The notes: generated by a model from the letters alone, not told the origin. A stretch of 64,000 bases of DNA from F1-120-MAGs118 sp013360535 (GCA_026647215.1 JAPKHC010000003.1:1-64000), one strand, 5' to 3'. Shown: positions 37,541 to 47,097, counted from the first letter of the stretch. Made by a program: numbers and translations.

Positions 37541-40500
37541 TCAGCTCCGGCAGATCGTGGCGTCGAGGTTGAGCAGGCTGGAACACAGGAGCGTCCACGC
37601 GGCGAGTTCAGCGGCGTCGCTTCCGGCGGGAACCGGAGCCTCCCCCACTTCGACCAGCGCTTGCGCGTCGGCTGGCGCACTCGCGTAGCGCGCGCGGAAG
37701 TCGGCGAGGGCCGCGCGCAGCAGCGCGAGCTCGTCCGCGTCGGGATGCCGCGAGGTCGTGCGCCGGAAGGCGAGCGCGAGTCGCTCGTCGTCCTTCGCCG
37801 CTTCACCGAGCGTGCGCGCCGCGAAGGCGCGTGCGGCCTCGACGAACTGCTCGTCGTTCCACAGCACGAGCGCCTGCAGCGGCGTGTTCGTGTTCATGCG
37901 GCGAATGTTGCAGAACTCGCGCGTCGGCGCGTCGAGCGTGAGCATCGCCGGCGGCGGGCAGGCGCGCTTCCAGTACGTGTAGACACTGCGGCGCCAGAGC
38001 GCCTCGCCTTCGCCGCGCTCGTACACACGCGTGTTCGATTGCAGCATCGCGACTTCCTGCCACAGGCCCTCGGGTTGGTACGGCTTCACCGACGGTCCGC
38101 CGAAGCGCTCGACGAGCAGGCCGCCGATGTGCAGCGCATTGTCGCGCAGCGCTTCCGCGTGCAGGCGCCGGCGCGAGCCACGCGCGAGCAGGCGATTCTC
38201 CGGATCGCGCTCGGCGAGGTCGGGGCGCACGCGCGACGAGAGCGCGTAGGCTTCGCTCGTGAGCAAGAGGCGCAGCATGTGCTGAACGTCCCAGCCACTC
38301 TCACGGAACTCGACCGCCAGCCAGTCGAGCAGCTCGGGGTGGCTCGGGAACTCGCCCTGCAGGCCAAAATCCTCGGTGGTGGCCACGATTCCGGTGCCGA
38401 ACACCATTTCCCACAGGCGGTTGACCGCGACCCGCGCGACGAGCGGATTTTCCGGCGCGAGCAGCCACTGCGCGAGGCCGATGCGGTTCGCCGGAGCGCC
38501 TTCGGGCAGCGATCCGAGCGCGCCGGGGATGCCGCGCGCGACCTTGCGCTGCGGATCGGGCTTGTCGTAGGCGCCGCGCATCAGCACGAAGGTGTCGCGC
38601 GGCATCGCGAGTTCCTTCATGACCATCGTGCGCGGCACACGCGCCTGCAGCGCGCCGAGCTCGCCCTCGAGCGCCGCGATGCGCTCCGAGCGCGCGCGAT
38701 AGGCCGGCGAGAACAGCGTGCGCCAGCGTTGCTCGACACGCGCCTCCAGTTCCGGCCAGCGCGCTTCCTTCGGCAGCAGCGCCGCGACCAGCTCGCCCGC
38801 GAGCTCGCCCTCGCGCGGCAACTCGCGCCAGTAGAAGCCCGCCGCACCGCCGGTGTTGACGACCTTGAACACGACGTCGCGCTTGCCGCGCGCGAACTGC
38901 GCCTTGGTGCGCTCCTGATCGGCGCCCGCGGCGCGATCGACCTGATTGGCGTGCACCTGCGCGCCGTCGACGAACACGCGCAGGCCGTCGTCGCTTCCGA
39001 GCGAGAGCTCGAGCTCGCGGGCGCTCGGCACGAACAGGCGCTTGGCGACGTACAGGTTGCCCGCGATCGCCGGCAGCGGGTTGACCTTGCCGTCGAGCCG
39101 TTCGTCCTCGAAAGCCCAGCCTTTCCCGGAAAATTGCCGCTTCAGGTCGAGCGCGGCCGTCTCGGGCCCGTCGACGCGCTCGAACAGCTCGCCACGCTCG
39201 CCGGGGAACGGCCCGCACAGGTACCAGCCGCTCGACGCCGCCGGCAGGCGCGCCGCGAGCTCGTCCCCGAGCGTCGCGGTGCGCACGCGCACGTGCCCGA
39301 GCGCGTGGCGCGCGTAGATCGAGTCGAACTCGAGCCGCACGACGAGCTCGGTGCCACCTTCGAACCCGAACGGCTCGTCGGCGAGCAGGAGCAGCGCGCG
39401 CGGGCCCTCGCGGTTGTGCGCGTTGACGGCCCAACCGAGCTTGTCGTCCTTGGCGAGCACGTTGACCGCGCGGAAGTCGCCGTTGGGCTGCTCGTGATCG
39501 GCCCAGGCCCATTCGAAGCGCAGCGGCTGCACCTGCGACGGATCCTTCAGCGAACGCGCTTCGGCGACGACCGCGTTGAGCACCGCGTTGCCGTTTTCCG
39601 CGCGGCCGACGCGTCCGTGGGGCAGGCTCGGATCGGTCAGCGCCTCGAGCAGCACGAGCCGCTGCCCGCGCGCCTCGCTCGCGAGCTCGAGCACGAACGT
39701 GTCGCGATCGGGATTCGCGCCGCTGGCGAGCACCGAGCCGTCGGGCTGCACGCTGAGCGTCGCACCCGCCTCCGACTTCGCGCCGGTCACGCGGGGCAAC
39801 GTCCATTCGATTCCCGCCTGCGCGATGGCCGCATCGAACGCCGCACGTTCCTGCGCCTCGCCCGGATCACGCTCGGCGAGCTTCGCCCGCTCGCGGTCGA
39901 GTTCCTGCGTCAGCCGCTCGCGCTCCGCACGCTGCTCGGGCGTCGGCACCTCGAGGAACGGCTCGAAAGCCCGGTTGGGGTCGGGCAGCTGCGAGTACAG
40001 CCCCGGCTCCTCGTTCGAGTTGAAGTACGCGAAGAGCGAGTAGAAATCGGCCTGCGACAGCGGGTCGAACTTGTGGTCGTGGCAGCGCGCGCAGCCCAGC
40101 GTCAGCCCGAGGAACACCGAGCCCGTCGTCACCGCGCGATCGGCGGCGTACTCGACCTTGTACTCCTCGTCGATCGCGCCGCCTTCGTCGGTCGTCACGT
40201 GGTTGCGATGGAAGCCGCTCGCGACCTTCTGCGCGTCCGTCGCGTTCGGCAGCAGGTCGCCAGCGAGCTGCTCGGTCACGAACTGGTCGAAGGGCAGGTT
40301 GTCGCGGTAGGCGCCGAGCACCCAGTCGCGCCACGGCCAGATCTGGCGGCCCGCGTCCATGTGGATGCCGCTCGTGTCGGCGTAGCGCGCGGCGTCGAGC
40401 CACGGCGTCGCCATGCGTTCGGCGTAGCGCGAGCGGTACGGTTCGGTCGAGAAGATGCGCTCGATCCAGCGCTCGAGCTTGTCGGCGCCGCGGTCGGCCT

Positions 40501-41137
40501 CGAACTCGTCGAGCTCGTCGGGGGTCGGCGCGAGGCCCGTGAGGTCGAGCATCACGCGCCGCAGGAGCGTCGCATCGTCGGCGCGCGGGTTGGGCGCGAG
40601 GCCTTCGGCGTCGAGCCGCGCCTTGAGGAAACGGTCGATGGGCGAGCGCATCCAGTTCGTGTCGGCGACCCGCGGCGCCTCGGGGCGCGTCGGAGCGACG
40701 AACGACCAGTGCGGCTCGTACTCGGCGCCACTCTCGATCCAGCGCTGCAGGAGCTCGAGCTCGTCCTCTCCGAGCGGCTTCTTCTTGCTCGCGCCCGGCG
40801 GCATGCGCACCGCCTCGTCGTGCGACGTCACGCGCCGCCACAGCTCGCTCTCGTCGACGCGCCCCGGTCGCACCGCGACGCGCCCTTCGCGCTCCGCGCT
40901 CGCGCCGTCGAACGTGTCGAGGCGCAGGCCGGCCTGACGCGTGGCCTCGTCGGGCCCGTGGCACTGGAAGCAGCGGTCGGCGAGGATCGGCCGCACGTCG
41001 CGGTCGTAACGCGGCACGGGTCGCGCGGACGGCGCGTCACCACGCGGCGCGGCGCTCGCGAGGGCGAAAGTGGCCGCGGCGAGCGCGAGCGGGGCGACGA
41101 ACAGGGGAGAGCGAATCGAGCGCAGGGCGATGCTCAA
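37541..41137 (-). CDS. Planctomycete cytochrome c with DUF1549 and DUF1553 domains
   Basis: About 1198 residues. Signal peptide (about 1-30), PSCyt1 haem domain with C56-FQ-C59-H60, DUF1549 (about 140-350; 'SPIDRFLKARLDAEGL', 'ATPWLDAARYADTSG'), a second CARCHDHKFDP motif, a long central beta region (about 430-760) that may bind carbohydrate, and DUF1553 (about 840-1120; 'NPLVARVAVNRLWEMVFG', 'RRLHAEALRDN'). The start is taken as TTG at 41135-41137: GGAGG sits 8 bases before it, and the more upstream ATG (41156-41158) overlaps a TAGGAT -10-like box. Head of the operon with DUF1501 and the LRR cytochrome. Confidence 0.9.
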   Translation of the reverse strand: MSIALRSIRSPLFVAPLALAAATFALASAAPRGDAPSARPVPRYDRDVRPILADRCFQCHGPDEATRQAGLRLDTFDGASAEREGRVAVRPGRVDESELWRRVTSHDEAVRMPPGASKKKPLGEDELELLQRWIESGAEYEPHWSFVAPTRPEAPRVADTNWMRSPIDRFLKARLDAEGLAPNPRADDATLLRRVMLDLTGLAPTPDELDEFEADRGADKLERWIERIFSTEPYRSRYAERMATPWLDAARYADTSGIHMDAGRQIWPWRDWVLGAYRDNLPFDQFVTEQLAGDLLPNATDAQKVASGFHRNHVTTDEGGAIDEEYKVEYAADRAVTTGSVFLGLTLGCARCHDHKFDPLSQADFYSLFAYFNSNEEPGLYSQLPDPNRAFEPFLEVPTPEQRAERERLTQELDRERAKLAERDPGEAQERAAFDAAIAQAGIEWTLPRVTGAKSEAGATLSVQPDGSVLASGANPDRDTFVLELASEARGQRLVLLEALTDPSLPHGRVGRAENGNAVLNAVVAEARSLKDPSQVQPLRFEWAWADHEQPNGDFRAVNVLAKDDKLGWAVNAHNREGPRALLLLADEPFGFEGGTELVVRLEFDSIYARHALGHVRVRTATLGDELAARLPAASSGWYLCGPFPGERGELFERVDGPETAALDLKRQFSGKGWAFEDERLDGKVNPLPAIAGNLYVAKRLFVPSARELELSLGSDDGLRVFVDGAQVHANQVDRAAGADQERTKAQFARGKRDVVFKVVNTGGAAGFYWRELPREGELAGELVAALLPKEARWPELEARVEQRWRTLFSPAYRARSERIAALEGELGALQARVPRTMVMKELAMPRDTFVLMRGAYDKPDPQRKVARGIPGALGSLPEGAPANRIGLAQWLLAPENPLVARVAVNRLWEMVFGTGIVATTEDFGLQGEFPSHPELLDWLAVEFRESGWDVQHMLRLLLTSEAYALSSRVRPDLAERDPENRLLARGSRRRLHAEALRDNALHIGGLLVERFGGPSVKPYQPEGLWQEVAMLQSNTRVYERGEGEALWRRSVYTYWKRACPPPAMLTLDAPTREFCNIRRMNTNTPLQALVLWNDEQFVEAARAFAARTLGEAAKDDERLALAFRRTTSRHPDADELALLRAALADFRARYASAPADAQALVEVGEAPVPAGSDAAELAAWTLLCSSLLNLDATICRS

Positions 41138-41156
41138 GAGCGAAACCTCCACGCGC

Positions 41157-41162
41157 ATCCTA
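41157..41162 (-). promoter_or_regulatory. Candidate -10 element TAGGAT (minus strand)
   Basis: On the minus strand TAGGAT runs into the ATG at 41156-41158. If functional it drives the DUF1553 operon and excludes that ATG as start. Confidence 0.4.
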
Positions 41163-41234
41163 GCAGCCACGCCCCACGCTGCCGCGGCGCGCGCGAGGCT
41201 TCTTTCGGGGCCCGTCGCGAGGCCGCGGGCGCGC

Positions 41235-41816
41235 TCACAGGTCCCGCGGAGTGAGCCCGGCGTTTCCGCGGGCAAAAGGCGCACTTTCGAGCCGCTCGAA
41301 GAGCTCCTGCACTCCCCGCGCCTCGATCAGGAGCCGGCGGTTCGCCTCGCTGACGAAACCGCCGCGCACGCTGGCGTCGAACAGCGCCACGAGCGGCTTC
41401 CAGTAGCCCTCGACGTCGAGCAGCGCGATCGGCTTGGAGTGGATGCCGAGCTGCGCCCAGGTCAGCACCTCGCACAGTTCGTCCAGCGTGCCGAAGCCGC
41501 CCGGCAGCGCGACGAACGCGTCCGCGAGCTCCGCCATGCGCGCCTTGCGCTCGTGCATCGTCGCCGTGACGATCAGCTCCTGCGCGCCCGCGTGCGCGAG
41601 CTCGCGCTCGAGCAGCGCGCGCGGGATCACGCCGATCACGCGCCCGCCCGCCGCCAGCGTGCCATCGGCCACCGCGCCCATCAGCCCGATGTTGCCGCCG
41701 CCGTAGACGAGCTCGACGCCGCGCCGCGCGAGCTCGGCCCCGAGCTCGCGGGCCATCTCCGCGAAACGCGGCGAACGGCCCACGCTCGCACCACAAAACA
41801 CGCAGATGCGCTTCAC
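41235..41816 (-). CDS. LOG family protein (cytokinin-riboside 5'-monophosphate phosphoribohydrolase-like)
   Basis: 193 residues, the usual length for LOG proteins. Rossmann fold with VYGGGNIGLMG (38-47), MHERK (87-91) and the signature PGGFGTLDE (105-113), whose glutamate is catalytic. LOG proteins cleave the N-glycosidic bond of nucleoside monophosphates such as AMP; the bacterial role is often nucleotide salvage or stress. Divergent from the deacetylase-like gene with 90 bases between starts. Confidence 0.92.
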   Translation of the reverse strand: MKRICVFCGASVGRSPRFAEMARELGAELARRGVELVYGGGNIGLMGAVADGTLAAGGRVIGVIPRALLERELAHAGAQELIVTATMHERKARMAELADAFVALPGGFGTLDELCEVLTWAQLGIHSKPIALLDVEGYWKPLVALFDASVRGGFVSEANRRLLIEARGVQELFERLESAPFARGNAGLTPRDL

Positions 41817-41892
41817 GCGCGCCTTGATACCGACGCGTCGCGCGCCCGCAAAGGCCCAAAACGGCCGTCCTGCGCCGGATTTGCGTCGTTGT

Positions 41893-41898
41893 TAGCCT
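41893..41898 (+). promoter_or_regulatory. Candidate -10 element TAGCCT
   Basis: TAGCCT lies 8 bases before the ATG at 41907, predicting a leaderless or nearly leaderless message. Confidence 0.35.
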
Positions 41899-41906
41899 GC
41901 GCGGCG

Positions 41907-42827
41907 ATGCGCGTCGTCTACACGGATCATTTCGCGGTGCCGCTGCCGCCGGGGCATCGGTTTCCGATGCACAAGTACGCGGAGCTGCGGCGCAAGCTCG
42001 TCGCTGACGGCGTGTTGCGCGAGGACGAGCTCTTCCCCGCGCGGCCGGCGCCGGTCGAGGCGTTGCTCGCGGTGCACGACGAGGGCTACGTGCGCGGTTA
42101 CCTCGACGGTTCGCTCGATGCCAAGGCGCTCGCCCGCATCGGCTTTCCGTGGTCGCCGGCGATGGTCGCGCGCACGCTGGCGAGTGCGGGCGGCACGCTG
42201 CTCGCGGTCGAGTTTGCGCTCGCGGACGGCTTCGCGGGCGTGCTCGCCGGAGGCACGCACCACGCGGGACGCGCATTTGGCGCAGGATTCTGCGTGTTCA
42301 ACGACCTCGCGGTCGCTGCGGCAAGCCTGCTCGGGCGCGGTGCGGCGCGGCGGGTGCTCGTGGTCGACCTCGACGTGCACCAAGGCGACGGCACGGCCGA
42401 GATTTTCGCCGCCGACGAGCGCGTGTTCACGTTCTCGGTGCACGGCGAGCGCAACTTTCCGCTGCGCAAGCAGCTGAGCGACCTCGACGTGCCGCTGCGC
42501 GACGGCACCGCGGACGACGAATACCTCGCGTCGCTCGACACCCACCTCGCACAGGCGCTCGAACGCTCGCGCCCCGACTTCGTGCTCTATCAAGGGGGCG
42601 TCGATCCGCTCGAGCACGATCGCCTCGGACGCCTGAAGCTCACGCAAGCGGGCCTCGCCGAGCGCGACCGGCTCGTGTTCACTCGCCTGCGCGAGCGCGG
42701 GCTCCCGCTGGTCGCGACGCTCGGCGGCGGCTACAGCGACCCGATCGAGCCGACGCTCGAGGCGCACGTGAACACCTATCGTGTCGCCCGCGACGTGTTT
42801 GGCGCCGCGCGCGCGGATCACTTCTGA
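41907..42827 (+). CDS. Histone deacetylase family protein
   Basis: 306 residues. Zinc-dependent deacetylase fold: paired histidines in GGTHHAGRAFGAGFCVFND (H118, H119), zinc ligands in VDLDVHQGDGT (D156, H158), a third candidate aspartate in GGVDPLEHDRLG, and LGGGYSD. The family removes acyl groups from lysines or from small amines such as acetylpolyamines; bacteria have both kinds. It overlaps the end of the convergent sulfatase gene by 10 bases. A link with acetyl-CoA synthetase at 17979 is conceivable but not shown by context. Confidence 0.9.
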   Translation: MRVVYTDHFAVPLPPGHRFPMHKYAELRRKLVADGVLREDELFPARPAPVEALLAVHDEGYVRGYLDGSLDAKALARIGFPWSPAMVARTLASAGGTLLAVEFALADGFAGVLAGGTHHAGRAFGAGFCVFNDLAVAAASLLGRGAARRVLVVDLDVHQGDGTAEIFAADERVFTFSVHGERNFPLRKQLSDLDVPLRDGTADDEYLASLDTHLAQALERSRPDFVLYQGGVDPLEHDRLGRLKLTQAGLAERDRLVFTRLRERGLPLVATLGGGYSDPIEPTLEAHVNTYRVARDVFGAARADHF

Positions 42828-44149
42828 GCGGGCGTCGGAGCGACGATGCGCTCGAGCTCGGCCGCGAGCCGGTCCGCCTCCGCGCGCTGCGCCGCGTCGA
42901 GCTGCTCGAGCTTCTGGATGCGCTCGCCGCGCTGCGTCAGGTCGAAGTACATGAACGGCCGCCCCGGATCACACGACAGCTTGCCCGCGCGGCTCACGAC
43001 CGCGCGGTGGATCTCCTCGTAGGGACCGGGCCCATTGGGCCGGAATTCCTCGCACAAGAGGCTCGTTCGCGCCGAGACGGCCTGCGCATCGGCGAGCAAC
43101 GGCACGAAGCTCACGCTGTCGAGCTCACGCTTCGCGGGAACCGCCGCACGCGCATCGACACCGAGCAGGTCCGCGACCGTCGCGAACACGTCGACCGCCC
43201 CCACGAGCTCGTCGCAGCTCCGCGCGCCGCCGCGCACGGCCGGTCCGGCGACGATCAGCGGGACGCGGATGCCACCCTCGTAGAGCGTGCCCTTCGAGCG
43301 ATCCCGCAGCCGCGAATCCTCCTGCGCCTGCCCAAGCGTGCCGTTGTCGCCGATCACGATGACGTTGGTGCGCGCGCGCAGCTCCGGCCCGAGCCCTTCG
43401 AGCACACGCCCGATCTCGCGGTCGAGCGCGCGCAGCATCGCGCGCACCAGCTCGGCCTTCGACGGTTCGCGCCACGGTGGCACCGGCCCCGCGAGCTCCT
43501 CGGGCGGCCAGTGCAACGGCTCGTGCACCGCGTGCGGCGCGAAGTACTCGAACCACGGCTCGCGCATCGCCTTCGCGCGCGCCAGCGCATCGTCGGCCTC
43601 CTCGCTCGTCACGTAGCGCTCGAGCTTGACGAGCTCGCCATTGCGCACTTCCTGCGGCGCCACGTAGCTCTCGCTCTTCTCGAAATTCGCCGGCCAACCC
43701 TCGTACCACGCGAAACCCTGCCGGCGCGGCGAGTCCAGATCAGCCACCGCACCGAGGTGCCACTTGCCGATCGCGGAGGTGTCGATCGTGTTGCCCGAAC
43801 CCTTGGCGAGCACCTCGGGCAACGTCAGTTCCTCGTCCGCGAGCGGACGGCCCTCGTTGCCGCGGTTGATCGGAAAGCCGACGCCCGTGCGGAACGAGTA
43901 GCGGCCCGTGAGCAGCATCGCGCGCGTCGGCGAGCACCACGGGTTCGCGTAAGCGCGCGTGAAGCGCACTCCGCGCGCCGCGAGCGCATCGAGCGCCGGC
44001 GTCTGTCCGGGCAGGCCGCCGTAGCAGCTCACGAGGTCCGTGCCGACGTCGTCGAGCACGATCACGAGCACGTTCGCCCGCGGCTCCTTCTCGGGAACTT
44101 CCTGGGGCGGCGCTTGCAGCGCGAGCGCGAGAACGAGGGCCGCGATCAC
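42818..44149 (-). CDS. Sulfatase, secreted
   Basis: 443 residues from a GTG at 44147-44149, giving a short signal peptide (MIAALVLALALQA). Sulfatase features: VLDDVGTDL (D33, D34), formylglycine motif WCSPTRAMLLTGRY (C72), GKWHLG, and IGDNGTLG. Compared with the sulfatase at 7469 it is about 100 residues shorter and lacks the cysteine insertions. No ATG is available in frame between the preceding stop and the catalytic core. It lies 22 bases after the PilZ gene on the same strand. Confidence 0.88.
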   Translation of the reverse strand: MIAALVLALALQAPPQEVPEKEPRANVLVIVLDDVGTDLVSCYGGLPGQTPALDALAARGVRFTRAYANPWCSPTRAMLLTGRYSFRTGVGFPINRGNEGRPLADEELTLPEVLAKGSGNTIDTSAIGKWHLGAVADLDSPRRQGFAWYEGWPANFEKSESYVAPQEVRNGELVKLERYVTSEEADDALARAKAMREPWFEYFAPHAVHEPLHWPPEELAGPVPPWREPSKAELVRAMLRALDREIGRVLEGLGPELRARTNVIVIGDNGTLGQAQEDSRLRDRSKGTLYEGGIRVPLIVAGPAVRGGARSCDELVGAVDVFATVADLLGVDARAAVPAKRELDSVSFVPLLADAQAVSARTSLLCEEFRPNGPGPYEEIHRAVVSRAGKLSCDPGRPFMYFDLTQRGERIQKLEQLDAAQRAEADRLAAELERIVAPTPAQK

Positions 44150-44171
44150 GGCCGCGAGGATAGCGAGCGCC

Positions 44172-44930
44172 TCAGCGCCCGTGCTTGTCCCACAGCGCCA
44201 TCTCGGCGGCGCGCTTGGCGACGAACTCGGTGAGCTCGGTCGAGATCTTGTGCAGGCGCTCGTCGCCCTTGTCGAACTCGAGGCCGACGACCAGCCGCTC
44301 GCGCGTCGCGGTGCGGTGGCGCAGGCACACGTTGAGCTTGTAGTTCGCGCAACCCGGCAGGCGGAACTCGATCTCGCCCGTCTCGGCCTTGGGGACGCGC
44401 TCGCCATCGGCCAGCGTGAGCACGAGCGCGACGCCCGACTCCGCGACGTCGCCGAGCGTGCCCTTGAGCTCGATCCCTTCGACCCGCAGCGTCGCGAGCA
44501 CGCGCCGGTCGATCGCGGGCGACACACGCTGGTCGCGGCGGCGGTTGAAGTGCTTGAGGTAGAACGTGTCGAGCTGCTCCGCGACCTTCTCCGGCTGCTG
44601 GAACTCGAAGCCGACGCGCACGAAACCGCCGCGATCCGGCTTGACCGACGCGATGCGCGCCTCGGCCGTGATCTCCGCGCGCATCATGCCCGTGATCGCG
44701 AGCTCGACCTTGTCGCCCTTCTCGAACTTGCGGTCGTCGTTGAGCGGCACGCGCGCGCCGGCACCGCGGATCGACAGGTCGACGAGCTCGACGCGCACCG
44801 GCGGGAGGTTCCCCGCGCGCAGCGTCGCCTCGAACAGGTTCGCCTTGGTCAGCTCGCGGCGGTACTCCGAGCGGAGGTTGCGCCGGGCGCTCTGCGGGTC
44901 GGGCGAGGTCTTGCGCTTCTTGAAGAACAT
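44172..44930 (-). CDS. PilZ-domain protein
   Basis: 252 residues, no signal peptide. Two related beta-barrel halves: residues about 20-115 ('RRNLRSEYR', 'LVDLSIRGAGARVP') and 120-240 ('RRRDQRVSPAIDRR', 'LGDVAESGVALVL'). The pattern RxxxR followed by D/NxSxxG is the c-di-GMP-binding signature of PilZ domains; the first copy has DLSIRG and the second DVAESG. It resembles YcgR/flagellar brake proteins in having two domains. Start is the ATG at 44930 (MFFKKRK). Confidence 0.8.
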   Translation of the reverse strand: MFFKKRKTSPDPQSARRNLRSEYRRELTKANLFEATLRAGNLPPVRVELVDLSIRGAGARVPLNDDRKFEKGDKVELAITGMMRAEITAEARIASVKPDRGGFVRVGFEFQQPEKVAEQLDTFYLKHFNRRRDQRVSPAIDRRVLATLRVEGIELKGTLGDVAESGVALVLTLADGERVPKAETGEIEFRLPGCANYKLNVCLRHRTATRERLVVGLEFDKGDERLHKISTELTEFVAKRAAEMALWDKHGR

Positions 44931-45043
44931 CCGGATGTGCTTGGGCTGGGGACCGGGGAGAGCATCGGGCCGCTTCGCAGCCGTCCTTGAGCGGGATCGG
45001 ACATTCCTTCCTGCGCCCATCGGGGCCGGAAAGCGCTGCGCGG

Positions 45044-45049
45044 TAGGCT
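45044..45049 (+). promoter_or_regulatory. Candidate -10 element TAGGCT
   Basis: TAGGCT lies 6 bases before the aldehyde dehydrogenase ATG at 45056. At normal -10 spacing the message would start at the ATG itself. Confidence 0.35.
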
Positions 45050-45055
45050 CACGCC

Positions 45056-46492
45056 ATGCCCACGATCCCCGCCCCCGCGCAGCGCGGCGAGTTCTTCCTC
45101 GACGGCCGTTTCGAGGCCACGACGGGCGAGCGCCACCTCGCCGTCACCAACCCCGCGACGGAAGAACCGCTCGCCAGCCTGCGCTCCGCGTCGCGTGCCG
45201 ATGTCGACCGGGCCTTCGCCGCCGCCCGCCGCGCCTTCGCCTCCTGGGCCGCCACCCCCGCCGCCGCACGCGCCGACGCGCTGCGCCGCATCGCCACCGG
45301 ACTGCAGGAGCGCCGCGACGAGCTCGCCGCGCTGATCACGGCCGAACTCGGCGCTCCGCTCGAGTTCTCGCGGCGAGTGCAGGCCGGCCTGCCGGTCGCG
45401 GTACTCGGCTCGATGGCGCAGCTCGCGGCCGAACTCGAGCGCGAAGAGGCCGTCGGCAACTCGCGCGTCGCCCGCCTGCCCGCCGGCGTCGTCGCGGCGA
45501 TCACGCCGTGGAATTACCCGCTGCATCAGGTCGTCGCGAAGGTCGCGCCCGCGCTCGCGGCCGGCTGCACGGTCGTGGTGAAGCCGAGCGAGCTCTGCCC
45601 GCTGTCGAGCTACCTGTTCGCCGAGGTCGTCGGCGCGAGCGGCCTGCCGCCGGGAGTGTTCCAGCTCGTGCCCGGCAACGGTGCGGAGGTCGGAGAGGCG
45701 CTCGCGACGCACGCCGAGGTCGACCTCGTGTCGTTCACGGGCTCGACGCGGGCCGGACGGCGCGTCGCGGAGCTCGCGGGGGCGAACCTCAAGCGCGTGA
45801 CGCTCGAGCTCGGCGGCAAGTCGCCCTGCGTCGTGCTCGACGACGCCGACCTCACTCGCGCCGTGCAGGCCTGCGTGGCGAGCGCGTTCCAGAACTCCGG
45901 CCAGACCTGCAGCGCCCTGACGCGCCTGATCGTGCCGCGTCGACGGCTCGCGGAGGCGACCGAGCTCGCGGTCGAGGCCGCACGGGGCCTGCGCACCGGC
46001 GATCCGCTCGACCCGGCGACGAGGCTCGGGCCGTTGGTGAGCTCGGCGCAACGGGAGCGCGTGCGCGGGAGGGTCGTGCGCGCGCTCGCGAGCGGCCAGA
46101 AGCTCGCCTGGGGTGGCCCGGACGCGCCGGCGGGGCTCGAGCGCGGTTGGTTCGTCGCGCCGACCGTGTTCACCGACGTCGCGCCGGATTGCGAGCTCGC
46201 CCGCGAGGAGGTCTTCGGCCCGGTGCTCGCGCTGTTCGGCCACGACGGGGACGAGCACGCCCTCGCGCTCGCCAACGACACGCCCTACGGGCTCGGCGCG
46301 GCCGTCTGGTCCGCGGATCCGGCCCGCGCCACCCGCCTCGCCCGCCGCCTGCGCGCCGGTCAGGTCGACCTCAACGGGGCCAAGTGGAACCTGCTCGCCC
46401 CCTTTGGCGGCTTCAAGGCCTCCGGTTGGGGCCGCGAGCTCGGCCGCCACGGCCTCGACGAGTTCACGGCGCTCCAAGCGCTCCAACTGTGA
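45056..46492 (+). CDS. Aldehyde dehydrogenase family protein
   Basis: 478 residues, normal length. NAD(P)-dependent oxidation of an aldehyde to the acid. Motifs: PWNYPLHQ with N153, TVVVKPSE (NAD site), SFTGSTRAG, catalytic base E251 in LELGGKSP and nucleophile C285 in SGQTCSAL; the C-terminal 'EEVFGPVL' and 'PFGGFKASGWGRE' are typical. The substrate aldehyde cannot be told. No neighbouring gene suggests a pathway. Confidence 0.93.
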   Translation: MPTIPAPAQRGEFFLDGRFEATTGERHLAVTNPATEEPLASLRSASRADVDRAFAAARRAFASWAATPAAARADALRRIATGLQERRDELAALITAELGAPLEFSRRVQAGLPVAVLGSMAQLAAELEREEAVGNSRVARLPAGVVAAITPWNYPLHQVVAKVAPALAAGCTVVVKPSELCPLSSYLFAEVVGASGLPPGVFQLVPGNGAEVGEALATHAEVDLVSFTGSTRAGRRVAELAGANLKRVTLELGGKSPCVVLDDADLTRAVQACVASAFQNSGQTCSALTRLIVPRRRLAEATELAVEAARGLRTGDPLDPATRLGPLVSSAQRERVRGRVVRALASGQKLAWGGPDAPAGLERGWFVAPTVFTDVAPDCELAREEVFGPVLALFGHDGDEHALALANDTPYGLGAAVWSADPARATRLARRLRAGQVDLNGAKWNLLAPFGGFKASGWGRELGRHGLDEFTALQALQL

Positions 46493-46718
46493 TGCCCGGC
46501 GGAGGATGTGGCCGATTTTCGAGCCTTTCGCTCGCCCCGATTCGCTCCCGCCGCACGCGCCACAGCCGTTCCGGCCCTCGCTCCTTCCACCCCCGGACCA
46601 ACTGGGGGCTGGAGTCTGGCGCTCCAAATCCCTACCTTCCCGATTCGTCCCACCGCCGCCGTCTGCGGCGGAAGGGCGGTTGCAACCCCCTCATCACCTC
46701 ACTCCAACCAATTCCATC

Positions 46719-46964
46719 ATGAAGAAGAGCTTCATCGCCGCGTCGCTGGCCCTCGGCCTGTTCGGCGCGAGCTGCCTTGGCCCCAACAAGCTGTTCAACG
46801 GCCTGACCGAGTGGAACAAGGGCTTCAACGACAACCGCTGGGTCAACGAAGCGGTCTTCCTCGGCCTGAACATCATCCCGGTCTACGGCATCTGCCTGTG
46901 GGTCGACTACATCGTCCTCAACTCGATCGAGTGGTGGGGCGGCGACAACCCGGTCGGCAAGTAA
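46719..46964 (+). CDS. DUF3332-like small lipoprotein
   Basis: 81 residues. Lipoprotein signal ending LFGASC (C19), then CLGPNKLFNGLTEWNKGF, 'VFLGLNIIPVYGI' and 'NSIEWWGGDNPV', which match the DUF3332 family known from other Gram-negatives. A hydrophobic stretch (about 46-66) may sit in the membrane. Function unknown. The 226 bases upstream contain a 7-bp GC hairpin (46653-46671) and no recognisable gene. Confidence 0.85.
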   Translation: MKKSFIAASLALGLFGASCLGPNKLFNGLTEWNKGFNDNRWVNEAVFLGLNIIPVYGICLWVDYIVLNSIEWWGGDNPVGK

Positions 46965-47097
46965 ACCGGAGTCGCTCCCGCCCTCCGGCAACGGAGTGCA
47001 GGAACGGTCGCGGCGCGTCTTCGCGATTGCGGAGGCGCGCCGCGGCGCATTTGGAGCTGCAACGAACCTTGGGGTGCCCCTGCGAGCGGCTCCGGCC

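Noticed and set aside
37661..41254. Plus-strand open frame of about 1200 codons opposite the DUF1553 gene
   Set aside because: Arginine/glutamate/leucine-rich with no domain signature; a shadow of GC-biased third positions on the other strand.
46653..46671. GC hairpin before the DUF3332 gene as terminator of the aldehyde dehydrogenase gene
   Set aside because: It is about 160 bases after that stop, has only seven pairs and no T-run, so the assignment is too weak.
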